NCBI GenBank assembly: GCA_019775845.1
Contig: JADQAV010000025.1
Coordinates: forward strand, 186,001 to 250,000
DNA from: Myrmaecium sp. VS I D KN 1
Lineage: Eukaryota; Ascomycota; Dothideomycetes; Valsariales; Valsariaceae
DNA: 64,000 bases
Direction of reading: 5' to 3'
Shown here: positions 21,771 to 32,528 of the stretch, in pieces
How the letters are laid out: each line of letters starts with the position of its first letter
Position numbering within the stretch: position 1 is the stretch's first letter
Made by a program: the position numbers and the translations under genes
Notes under the pieces: model-generated
Told to the model about the DNA's origin: nothing
What the model saw: only the letters and a program-made list of their open reading frames with translations
Databases searched by the model: none

Positions 21771-24547
21771 CTAAACCTCGGCTTCCTCAGTACCCGCAAC
21801 GTTGAACTTCTTGCGTCCACCAGACGTGAGCTTTTGAAGTGCCACCTTATTAAGCTGGGAGCCAACTTTCTGCTGCATCTTCTCAATCTCTTCCTCAGCA
21901 TCCTCAGGGTCCGCGGATGCGAAGTCGAGGACGAGCCTTCTTCCAAGCAAGTGGGTATTCCGAAGAGCGTCCATCGCTGTTTCTGCCTCCCGAGCTGTGG
22001 TAAACTCGGCAAAAGCGAAACCGCGCGTGGAGCTGTCGAACTTCTTCGGGAGCCGGACAGACCGCAATTGACCGTAGGACCCAAAGAGTGTGCGGATATC
22101 CTTCTTGGTAGCCTCGAACGGCAAGTTCTTGATGATGATCTTGGTTTGTCTGCTCGCCTGCCTTTTCGCGCGGTCTTCCTTCCTGCGCTCCTCCGCAGCG
22201 TCGGCACCCTTGTGGGACGCCTTTATCACGAGCTTGTGGCCATCCAAGTTGTAGCCGTCCATAGCAGCAAGCGCAGCTTGGGCTTGAGCCTTGGTGCGGA
22301 ATTCCAAGAACCCAAAGCCCATACTCAATATCTGGCCCGGTTTCTTCGGGTCCGTTTTGGTCTTCACTCTCGCGGACAAGAAACCCTCGAGAGGCTTGAA
22401 AACCTCAGTGAGGCGATCAGTGGTAGTAGAGAAGTTCAGATTGCGGACGTAGAGGGTCGAAGTGTCAACTTCATCCAGTGTTTCCTTGCTAAGGAGGTCT
22501 GTGGTTGACAGCTTAGCAACTGCGTTTGTGTCCTTGGAAGCCAATTCCGCGACCTCTGTAGGCTTGAAATCGGCCTTGAAGACATCTTTCGGAGCTTTCT
22601 CTAGGAAAAGAACGGAATCCTTGAACTTCCGGTAGGCCAGAGAATGGAACGCGGCGCGAGCCTCTGGGGGTTGAGGGAACTCAACGATCGCAATCATGCC
22701 ATTAGGAGGCATAAGAAACTTGCTGATCTGACCATGTTCCTCAAAAAGCTTCCGGAGCTCGTCTGCCGTGGTCCCATAAGGTATATTCTTTACCAGAATC
22801 GCGTTGTCCCCTCGCTGTCGCTTCTTGAAAGCCTCAAGGTCCACCCCGTTCTGAGCGAAGTAGGACTTGATTTCGGATATCACATGAGTCTCAGCCTGTG
22901 CTTGCTTAACAGCCGCATCTGACGACGTAGGATCGAGAAGCTGGCCCTTATCGACTCCCAAACGATCGGCGATGGAAGACATCACAGAATCGGCGTTCAG
23001 ATAGAGTGAATTCCAGTTGAAGGTTGAGGTTGATGCCTGAGCTTTCTTTTGAATTTCTCGCTGCTTCTTCAACGGTAGTTTCGATATCTCGAATTCATCT
23101 AGTTTACCATCTTTCTTTGCCGCGGCTGGCAAGACATGAAGCAGTCGCCCTTGGAATATGGTCCCATCTAAAGTCCTATATGCATCCACAGCGTGTTCCG
23201 GGTTCGCAAATAGGATATATGCGAAGCCCTTTCCCTTGCCCGTTGACGAATTTACAGGAACATGTACCTGATTGTAATCGTTAGCCATCGGTATTCGCTG
23301 AAGTTCATAGCAAAATATGAGCGAGAGATTAAGCCTATTCAGACAAGAGAAGCATCTACTAAAATATTCTCCCTGGTTGACAGCATTTGCTTGAAGCATA
23401 AGTTGTCCCTATCAGGATTCCATCATAAAGGCTGGCGTGTGACCGATGCATGCATAAGAAATTGGACTAACCTCTTGTAAGTCACCGAATTCGCTGAATC
23501 GCTCTCTCAACTCCTCCTCCGTAACGACAAATGGCAGATTCCGCAAGAACAGTCGACTTGTCGCACGGATGGCATCTTCATCGCTCTTACTAGGCTCCAC
23601 CTTGTCACCAGCAACCGTAGGACTTTGGGCCATCACCTCTTCTTCTTTCTCTTGAGGCACATACACCGTTGTTTTTACAGGCGAAGTATCTACAACAGCA
23701 GGCGCAGACGGCTTCGAGGGAACATCGTCTTCAAGATCTAGTAGTCGATTAGTGCGTGAACGCAGCCAGTCGGCATCCGTCATGGGCTGCTCGGGTGGCG
23801 CTGCGCTGGTGACTAGCTGAGAAGTTTCTTCAACCATAACAGAGTCAACCTTGTTCAGTTGCTCAGGAGCAGGCGTTTGCACCGCTGGGGCTGCCGTATT
23901 GTTTAGTGTGGGTTTTGGTCTTTTGGGCAAACTCTGATACTCCGCGTCACTCTCGTCTCCGTCGTCATCGGAAACCTTTGGTGGGTCAACTTGTACATCA
24001 GCAGCAATAATGCTTTGTAGTCCTTCGTTTGCCCAGCTCTTGATCTTCGATGGCGGCTGCATCACTTCCAGGAATTCTTGGAGTTTTGGATCCGCAATCT
24101 TCTCATCACGAACGTCTCTCTTGCGCTTTAGGGAGCTGGAAGGGTCGGCTATCGGCGATTTGGCTTCTTTGCCGTCAGTAGCAGGGGATGACTGTGCGCC
24201 GTGAGAGCCACGTCGAGGTTTTATCGTCTCGTCATTGATCTGGCAGATGTGTTAGTACATATGTCCTGTCATGCCATCGATGCAGCGAGACTAACGGGAC
24301 GAGCAAGCTCTACACGAATTCGAGACATGCGTATAAATGATTTATTGAAATACTTTACAGCCTTGATGGCATCTTCAGGAGTCTTATATCCCACGTACCC
24401 GATACGACGTTGAGGGAAAAGCTTTGCATCAGTGAGGGTTTCGCCTCGCTCAAAATGCTTCCTGAACTCTTCTTCAGTGAAGGTAGGAGGTAAACCTCTC
24501 ACGAATATACGTGAAGAGGCCATGTCGGGCAAATCTGTCCCAGACAT
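21771..24547 (-). CDS. MRD1: Mrd1, multiple RNA-binding-domain rRNA-processing factor
   Basis: Three exons, 24547-24296, 24239-23472 and 23267-21771, give 838 residues, close to the yeast protein. Mrd1 binds U3 snoRNA and pre-18S rRNA in the nucleolar SSU processome. Five RRMs are seen: RRM1 from residue 12 (SRIFVRGLPPTFTEEEFRK); RRM2 spanning the second intron (RLFLRNLPFVVTEEELRE, then VHVPVNSSTGKGKGFAYI); RRM3 near 495 (AILVKNIPYGTTADELRKLF); RRM4 near 610 (STLYVRNLNFSTTTDRL); RRM5 near 714 (TKIIIKNLPFEATKKDIRTL). A charged linker with SLKRKRD lies after RRM1. Introns of 56 and 204 bp are both phase 0. It is divergent from the LC8 gene across 271 bp. Confidence 0.95.
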
Positions 24548-24818
24548 GTGTGTGACGGGAAGATGCGAGGTTGAAAGTTGGTGAAGAAAAAAAAAAAGAG
24601 AAAAGCTTGGAGACCGCCGGATATTTACGCGCGACAGGGATCAGCTTGCCGAACTAGGACCGACCGCGCCGGGACCCACTCAACGGTCTCCGTAACGCAG
24701 ATGCGCAAAGCAACCACAAGAACGGTCTCCTACGAGTATATCATCTTTCTCAGCCTTGCTGATAGCACTGTAATCGCATCGAAGTCGGAAGATCGCCTCT
24801 GAAAGGACACAGCCCAAA
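24548..24818. promoter_or_regulatory. Divergent promoter, mrd1 / LC8
   Basis: 271 bp separate the two start codons. It includes an A-run near 24588-24598 and two copies of the word CGGTCTCC (24684 and 24723). Both genes are housekeeping, so shared basal control is plausible. Confidence 0.6.
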
Positions 24819-25426
24819 ATGGCCAGCGAAAAGCCGGAAAAGCTCGAAGGTGAGAGCCCCACGTCTACCGCGATCCCCTGACGCTGACCTCGCGACAGCG
24901 CAGATCAAGTCTGTAGATATGGTAATTACCGCATGTCTGTCCACATGTGAGAGTTCAAATCTAACCTGAGTATAGAGTGAAGAGATGCAGCAAGAGGCTC
25001 TTGATGTTGGTAAGAAGGCTTGGTTGCCCAGTTCTCCTATGAATTCAGAAAGCTGACGCCACGCAGCCACCGAGGCCATGAGCAAGTTCAACATTGAAAA
25101 GGTTTGATAGGCTTTGTATTTACAGTGGTCTGGAGCTTCGCTAACTTGTCTTAGGATATCGCCCAATACATCAAGAAAGAGGTTTGTTTTAAGATAACCC
25201 CGTGGGATATCCGTTCATCCATCTCTAACGTGACTGCTAGTTCGACAATCGCAAAGGACCTACCTGGCACTGCATCGTGGGAAGGAACTTTGGCAGTTTC
25301 GTCACTCATGGTTAGTACTTTGATTCGAAAGAGGCAGGAGCGAAAGCTAACTGCTCTATAGAAACCAAGCACTTCATCTATTTCTATCTCGGCCACTGTG
25401 CCATTCTCCTGTTCAAGACGCAGTAA
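24819..25426 (+). CDS. Dynein light chain LC8 (DYNLL type)
   Basis: Seven tiny exons: 24819-24849, 24899-24921, 24976-25009, 25067-25101, 25155-25181, 25241-25310 and 25362-25426. They encode 94 residues, MASEKPEKLEAQIKSVDM onward. Joined exons give the LC8 core: EEMQQEALDVATEAMSKF, NIEKDIAQYIKKEFDNRKG, TWHCIVGRNFGSFVTHETK and HFIYFYLGHCAILLFKTQ. LC8 is a homodimeric hub that binds TQT-type peptides in dynein intermediate chain and many other partners; here it should serve dynein-driven nuclear and vesicle transport in hyphae. Every intron has GT-AG ends and is 45-65 bp. Six introns in a 285-nt coding sequence is dense even for this lineage. The final beta-strand is intact. Confidence 0.96.
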
Positions 25427-26295
25427 GGGAAGGCCGGGCCGCCCATGCAGAAGAGGCATGAATGCCAGCCGAGTGCAGTGCAGCAGTGCTGATGATGCCC
25501 GGGATGCCACTGCTTATGGGAGTTCAGCTATGGAAAAGGTTTATTAACTCGTGCTAAGTTTGTTCGTAAATATACCTCATTGATGTTGGTTCCGTCAGCA
25601 TCCAGGCTGCATCACTGATTTCGAGGTCTTGATCTTCCCTCTTATACAAAAGCATGATCTCAAACTCTGTCACAATGACAAGGGTGCAATGGACTTGGAG
25701 CCTTCTTATGGCAAGCGGGTAGCCTTCGAGTGTGTCCTTAGTAGTGCAACGACTCTGTCTAATACGATAGGCCTCTATGGTCTTCTTTCCGACGAACCGT
25801 CGCTTGTCTGTATGCTGGGCTACATACCGATACTTCTGTCATGCTGAATATATGTGATATGAAGCAAGGCTGTAGTGAATTATGCAAAGGTTGTTGCATG
25901 TATCATAGTACGAGCAGCAGCGTTACTTACCTTTTGAAGATCTGACCCCAGTTACGATTACTACTTCTTCTAGATCAGTGTATGGAATTTCATATCCCAC
26001 ATATTCAGTTGCCCTCGAATACGACATATTTCTCGAGATCTCCATCAAAGAGGAGGCTACTATGGGCTCGGGCAGCCGAGGCGGATATTAGGTAATAATC
26101 GTACGCGGCTTCCCCCAGACTTCTAGGGGAAAGCACTTCGTACCGAGCTGCGTCATCCCCGAGACGCCGCCAAGTGCATCCCGTCGTATAACAATGACCG
26201 CCGCCCTCGAGCACCGCCCTCGACCAACACACCTCCACCCATACCTCACCGTCGCATCTGGCTGAGATCGCATCTATCCCACTCGGCGCATCACC
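25427..26295. other. Intergenic region
   Basis: No gene supported. It holds the 3' end of LC8 and the promoter of the zinc-ribbon gene. A 129-codon minus-strand frame at 26005-26394 is a shadow that overlaps the next gene's first exon. Confidence 0.6.
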
Positions 26296-27033
26296 ATGTT
26301 CTTCTTCTTCACCTGCGGCACGCACAGTACGTAGCCCCGTCCCCTTCGCGCCCGCCGAGCAAGATCCCGAAACTGACGAGCAACGCCCGCGCACGCACAG
26401 CGTTCTCCAGCCGACCCAAGGAAGCCGCTAACATCCACAATGTCCGTTGCATGAACTGCGGCAACTTCTCCGCCAACGTCTACAAGCGCTGGTAGGTCGA
26501 TCTCGCTCCATCGGAATGCGTTGGGCGCGGTCGGATATGTGCGCGCGACATCGAGCTAACACGCCATGCTCTCTCTTTCCCACCTTAGGGAATGGTTCAC
26601 CCTCTGCTTCGTCGTACGTATCTCCCCTGCCGGTACCAGGCTCTGGATCACTTTTCCTTGCCCGCTAACACTGCCGCCGCCATGCCAGCCCATCATCCCG
26701 TTCTCGCTGAAGCCGCACAAGGTACGCTCGCGATCGCCTCCGCTCCCCGGCGGTCACGCCACGCGCGCAACCGCCCACCCGATATATCTCCCAACCGTCG
26801 CGCAGAAGGATGATCTCTTGGCTAACATTACCGCAGGAAATCGGATGTCACATCTGCCGGTTCTATCAGGATGTCAAGTACGCCGCGCCCCAATCCCCTA
26901 GCACCTCCTCCGCCAGCGATGGTCGTTAACACGCTCGCTCTCCAGATACCGGCCCGATGTCGAGGCGCAGATGCACGGCGGCAGCCAAGGGGTCCCGATG
27001 GGGGCTCCTCCCGGACAACAGCAGTACAAGTAG
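26296..27033 (+). CDS. Small zinc-ribbon protein (zinc_ribbon_15-like)
   Basis: Six exons: 26296-26326, 26401-26491, 26589-26613, 26689-26721, 26837-26877 and 26946-27033, giving 102 residues. The start MFFFFTCGT is typical of a short conserved fungal family. Two CxxC knuckles, VRCMNCGNFS and IGCHICRFYQ, can bind one zinc ion as a rubredoxin-like ribbon. Between them are KRWEWFTLCFVP and IIPFSLKPHKE, a hydrophobic stretch that could lie at a membrane surface. The C-terminus is Gly/Pro/Gln-rich. The role of the family is not known to me. All splices keep frame and the family motifs. Confidence 0.85.
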
Positions 27034-27678
27034 GAAGCGCGATGGCATGATGTTAGGGCGGAGGGGATGAAAGAGATGTGAGTTATGGTCTGGGACGTTG
27101 GTTGTGGTCAGATACCCCAAGGAAGGTTCTACTGGGATGGGTAATGGAGTATGACGGGATCATTCGGAGGCGGTTTGGACGGATGGATGAATGCGGTGCG
27201 CGGCTGGGATCGGTTGCTTTCGATGGGACAAGCTCGCCCTCCCGCTTTCCTGCTTTGCGCCGGCGATCGGCGTTTGAGGTCTTTTCCTCCTTTCTCTTCC
27301 TCTTCCTCTCCTTATCCCGGGTCCTCCTTTTTTCCCCTATCTTTCTTCTCTCTAATATCATGAATTCTCTATGCATCCTGGCGTTTCGGCACACTGGACG
27401 GGTGTTCTTTTATTCACATTAAAGCAATTGACTGCCTCCATCATCGTCATGGTTTTCTGTGCCTCGATTGACCGATCGTGAGAATGGGGGAGGCGGGGGG
27501 GGGGGCGGGAGAATTGCGTGCGAATGTGGATGTTGGGTTTGGGATCTTCCATCTCGTCGACACGTCCTCGTCGTGGATACCTATATCCTACCTCCCTCGG
27601 CGACCTATTTATCGGATGCAGGTGGCGCTGGACCCTCCTCGCCGTTGCCAGCCTTGCACGGGGATGTATGTATGCTTT

Positions 27679-27696
27679 TATATATATATATATATA
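27679..27696. repeat. (TA)9 microsatellite
   Basis: Perfect run, followed within 5 bp by a CATC repeat. Confidence 0.9.
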
Positions 27697-27700
27697 CCTG

Positions 27701-27725
27701 CATCCATCCATCCATCCATCCATCC
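27701..27725 (+). repeat. (CATC)6 microsatellite
   Basis: Six perfect tetramers plus one base. Confidence 0.9.
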
Positions 27726-29909
27726 TTTCTCCCCGCTCCTCGCCGAGGGTTAAGGTCTCACATGATTATATGAGGAAGCAGTGCAGTTTGCGCCGCTCAT
27801 GTCCGTCCTATAATGCTATACCATCGTTGTGTGATGGTTCGTTGCTATCACGAGCGGACAATGAAGATCTGGAGAGGCCAAGGTATGGTAGGGTGCTTGG
27901 GGCTGTTTTTGTCTTTTTCGTTCTTCATTTTTTTCCCTTCTTTTTTTTGGTTGGGGCGTTCCCCTTGTTTCTTTTCTCTTGCTTTTTCTCCGTGCATACG
28001 AGTTATAAGGGAGGGGGGTAGGGAGTAGGGAGGGATGGAAGGATGATACTAGCTAGTATGATCATAAGGTGTTCTGGTTGTGGTGGTGATGCTGGGTGGG
28101 GAGGACGGGCGGGAGGGCGGCGGGAGGGCGCTCTGATAGAGAAGGGAGGATGTGGGTTTGTCCCCGCGGGGGTGGGGGATGCAGGCGGAGTGATGCGTTT
28201 CAAAGTCGGCGGGGAAGGGCTGTGGGAGGAGATGGAGGATGAGGAGGAGGCACGGGAGGAGGGGAGAGGAGAGAGGGAGATAGGGAGATAGGAGGGGCTT
28301 ATAGATCGGAGCTTTATGTTTAGTAAAGTACATTAATCGTGGATGCCGCGCTCTTATTCGAGTCTGTCTCGGGGTAGTGGGAAACGCAGAAATAGGTTAT
28401 TATATACATAGGGAGAGAGGCAGATTGATGTGTGTACGTGGGAAAAGGAACGGCTGCTACGCGTCGTATGGAGTTTATGGAGGCCTGGACGGGATGAAAG
28501 CACTGGCAGGCATCAAGGTAACGAACGCCAGAGCGGGATGGGAGCTCATGGCTGGCGACGGTGCGGCGGAAGAAGTGCGGGCAGTGCTTGAAGCGGAGAT
28601 GATTTCAAGGGGAGCGGGCACAGCGAGTTGCGCTGGACTCTCGCGGGGGCGCGATGGCTGCAGCCTGACAGCCCGCCGTTGGATCGCAAGGTCGAGTTTT
28701 GGGGTCTGAAGAACCTTGAAGGGGATAGGGGGAGGGGGACGAGGGGGGGCGGACGAAGCACGCGGCGGCGGTCAAGAACCTCCCGTCTTTTCTTGTTCTG
28801 CGAGCCGCCGTAATTGGCGAAGGGGGAAGCTGATGCTGATGCTCCTCTGTCTGAATAGGTGAGGAGGCTTGGAGAAAGAGGAACGCGTGCGCAAGGTTTT
28901 ACTGCCGCAAGAGAAGAAAGGAAGAGAGCGGCAGATGCTCTCCTCGAATGAGACTCGCCCGGATCGTGGATACTGGAGGCCGAGAGGGGAACGAGTTTTC
29001 ACGGGGGGTAGACGGAAATACCTCACGGCGGTCGCCCTCAGCTTCCTTGCCCCGGGTGCCTGCGAGCGCGCCGATGCAGATGCGGGCGGGAGGGAAGGGG
29101 AGGGAACCTGGAAGGGTAGGGAAGGGAGGGAAGGAAGTGTGAATGCTGCCGATTACTAGGGAGTAGGCATGGCCGCCAATCGAAAGGGGGGATTGGGGCG
29201 GCACACATGAGCAGCCCGAAGTGCGAAATCGCCCGCGGATCGGGCGGGCATCATGCTCCTGCTCCTGCTCATGCTGCTGGACTTTTTTGGGGTAGGGGGG
29301 AATAGTAGGGCGAAGAGGGTGCAGGCGGGCCGGGGGGGTGGGGGGAGGGGGTTGTTCGAGGAGGGCGGCGAGACAAATCTCGGGTGCGCTCGGTGCTACT
29401 GAGCAGCTCAGCTAGCTGGCTGCGGCTGTGTGGCCAGCGAAGAGACGCGCCCGCCAGTCGTCCTACCCGTGCACGGGGGAAATATCCGACCCGTGAAGGA
29501 GCAAAGCAGATCGGCGGAGGGGCGTCTTCGTTCTATGAGGGGCCTTAACATCTGCGATGGGCGGACCGATGAGATCTGAAAGAGGAGGATCAAGAGAATC
29601 GTCGTCGCGAGCTGTTGATTGACGTCGCGGCTCTGGCGACGGACATCTGAGTAACCAGGCCCCCGGCGGCCGCTGTTGTTGTAGGGCAGTGTGGGCGGAG
29701 CAGCACGCCCGGGCGGCGCCAACACCTTGGCCCTTTAAAGCCCCCGCCTCCCCCGAAAGATCCTGCCAGCCTCCCCCCCTCCCCCAACTCCACCTCACTC
29801 CCGCGACTCCGGCGACAATAGCTGGTTCATCCACGGCACGGCATCGCCCCCGACCTCCCGTCATAACCTCCATCAACCCAGGCCGCATCTTTAAATCCTC
29901 TCGGCCGCC

Positions 29910-31392
29910 ATGGGTCGCCCCAAGAAGGTCGATCAGCCCGAGAAGAACGACAAGGACCAGAACGACCAGGCCGACAAGGGCGGGGAGAAAGCTGAACTCA
30001 TGATTTCCGTCGAGCAGTTTGCCCGCACCCGGGATTCAGTAAGTCGTCCTGTTTACGTTGTTTTTCCCACGATGCGACGCGCCTCTTCAGCCCTCGGGCT
30101 GCTCAACTCCTCTCAACCGTCGCCTCGACATGCCTGCCCGCAGTCAATGTGACTTGTTTCCGTTCAACTCGTCGCTTCCACCCTCTCGACGCGACATATT
30201 TTGTTCTTCGAGGTCCACACACCGCCACGTCCGAGCGACGCGTCGCAAGCCCAACACAGCACGCTTTACCTTGCGACATCCTTCTCCGCCAACAGTTCTC
30301 CATGCCATACGCGCATCGCTAACATGTCAACGCCCAGGTCATCACGGGTCTGACCACCCTTCAACACGCGGTTGGCGAGCTCATCAACTCGTACATCAAG
30401 CACAGCAATTCGGTCCTGGGCGGTGGTTCGGGAGACACCCTGGCCATCTCCAACCCGCTTGCGTCCACCGTCGCCAACGGGCCAACCGGCGCGTCCAGCC
30501 CCGCGCCTGTGCCCACGCTCGTCGCCCCGGCCGAGCCTGCGGGCAAGCAGAAGAAGAAGCGCGAGAAGAAGGAGCGCGACCCCAATGCTCCCAAGCGCCC
30601 GTTGACCGCCGCGTTCCTCTTCAGTCAACACGCGCGTCCCATCGTCAAGAAGGACCTCGAGGACGCCCTGCAGCCTGGCCAGAAGCTCGAGCCCAACGCG
30701 ATCAACCTTGAGATCAACAAGCGCTGGGGTGAGCTCCCTGAGGCCGAGAAGGAGGTGAGTTATCCACGAGATGTGGTGTTAAGCCAGCACACTGACAACG
30801 CGACCAGGCATGGAAAGCGTCGTACCGCGGCAGTCTGGCGGAGTACCGCACCAAGATGGCCGAATATCTGAAGCAAAAGGGCGAGAACCCCGCCGATGTC
30901 GTCTCCCCGCACGAGGACGAGGGCGATGAGGAGGTCGCCGTCGGCGCCGCCCAGTCGGAGGCGGACGCCTCCGCCGAGGAGGAAGAGGCGCAGCCCGAGA
31001 AGGAGCCCACGCCGCCTCCCAAGGCGCCTACCCCGCCCGTCGTCAAGACCCCCAAGGCACGCAAGAGCCGGGCCAAGGCGGTCAAGGACAGCGCGGCCCC
31101 CAACTCCTCCGCGGTTGCGGCTTCGAGCCCCATCCCCCCGCCGACGGCGAGCAAGAACACCCAAGTCCCTCCCCCGAGCAGCGAGCCGGCGGCCGCGCCG
31201 GCGCCGGAGAAGCTGACGGCGGCGGAGAAGCGCAAGAAGAAGGAGCCTGAGCCGGTCGCGGATGAGCCGCGGAAGAAGCGGTCGCGGAAGTCCAAGGGTG
31301 GCGAGGCGGAGGCCGAGGCTGAGAAGCCCGTTGAGGCTCCCGTCCCGGAGAAGAAGCAGCCTCGTCGGAAGCGTAAGAGTGATGTTGCGTAA
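29910..31392 (+). CDS. HMG-box protein
   Basis: Exons 29910-30038, 30338-30754 and 30808-31392 encode 376 residues. An N-terminal conserved part (ELMISVEQFARTRDSVITGL, then LINSYIKHSNSVLG) precedes a basic segment KQKKKREKKERDPNAPKRP and one HMG box (residues about 104-190; TAAFLFSQHARPIV, NKRWGELPEAEKEAWKASY). The tail alternates acidic (GDEEVAVG, EEEEAQPEKE) and Pro/Ala/Lys-rich blocks and ends PRRKRKSDVA. HMG boxes bend DNA without strong sequence preference. The layout resembles fungal proteins related to Nhp10 of the INO80 complex, but one box and a long tail make that tentative. The first intron is 299 bp, long for this window. The ATG (GCCGCCATGG) has an ideal context. Confidence 0.88.
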
Positions 31393-32528
31393 AGCCCTCC
31401 TTTTCTTGCCTCCATCGAGCGCATCTCACCGCGGCAAGATATGCGGTTGCTTGCTCGCTTGCTCAATCAGCTGTCGGTAAGTGACGAAAAAATGGGGAGT
31501 TGGGAGAGATGAGGGTTCTTTTATGGCCTCGGAGATGAGAAACGTCGTCATGTGGGCGGTTTATTCTTGAGAATCTGGGAGGAAAGGGATGGGGGAGAGA
31601 ATGGATGGGAGGGGATGGAGAGGGAAGAGGTTGTTCATGTACATTTGCCGTCTTTTGCGTTCCGGATGCTTTCTGTTTCTTCCTTGCCTTCGTCTTCGTC
31701 TTCGGCTTCGGCTTCGGCTTCGTCTTCTGTTTCATTCCCGTTCTCGTGCCTGTGCCTGGTCGTCTGTCGGTTCGTGGTATATACTTCCTACCATCCATTC
31801 GTCCATACATCGCCATCTGAATCTTCTCTGTTTGACTGGCTTTCACGCGTGCGTGCCGGTGCATGTGTAAAGGGTGGAGAGGGTAGAGGTCATCATATAT
31901 ATACTGTACATATTTATTGTTGGGAAAACATATGTATGTCTCCATGGTATGTGAACCTGAGTGCGTGGACGTGGGGAAATCCATTCCTTCCTCTCTTTCC
32001 CTCTCCTCCTGTTCCCCATGTCCCGTCAAAGGGATGTCTCTTGAGGGAGAGTGAGTGGTATATAAAGGTTGCCCTCATCCCGTCCACGCGGGGATATGAG
32101 TAGCAGGATGTCAGCCCAGCTATTTACTTGGGTAAGTACTAAGGTACATTCAGGTATAGACACCAGGCAAGCGACTGACAGATCGGACTGGCTGGGCTTC
32201 AAGCCACAGCAAGAACCCCTACTACATACTTATTTCCTTATCAGCATCGCGGCGGTGGCGGCGGCGGGCGGGCGGGCGGGCGGGCAGGGTCCCCCTCCGC
32301 CCCCACTCCGGCCCTGCTCTCCGCGGTGGGGGGCTGGCCCTTATGAAAGAGGGGTCCTTTTGAGGTCCGCATCTCACAATCTTTTCCCAGGTCTGGTCTT
32401 TCCCCGCACCCCACCGCTCGTCCGCCCGCTCATTACTCGAAGCTTTGACGTCCGTCCATCGGACGGTGTTTGTTGTTATTTGTCTGCTACCTCAACGATT
32501 CTAATCCGACGACGTCGCCGTGTGAACG
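31393..32528. other. Intergenic region, urease upstream
   Basis: No gene supported. It contains a hexamer array of TTCGTC/TTCGGC (31689-31727), a G-rich GGCGGGCGGGCGGG tract near 32265-32285, and the urease promoter. Confidence 0.55.
31689..31727 (+). repeat. TTCGTC/TTCGGC hexamer array
   Basis: Six to seven near-perfect hexamers in the 3' flank of the HMG-box gene. Confidence 0.85.

Larger units (their letters stand above)
27034..29909. other. Intergenic region with simple repeats
   Basis: 2.9 kb without a supported gene. It holds a G-run (27493-27506 area), (TA)9, (CATC)6, long purine-rich DNA (28060-28320, 28700-28800, 29060-29160) and a GC-rich stretch before the HMG gene. Short frames on both strands are low complexity. 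Confidence 0.5.

Noticed and set aside
29463-29888. 141-codon minus-strand frame before the HMG-box gene
   Set aside because: Gly/Arg/Ala-rich antisense sequence in a GC-rich promoter; no conserved motif.
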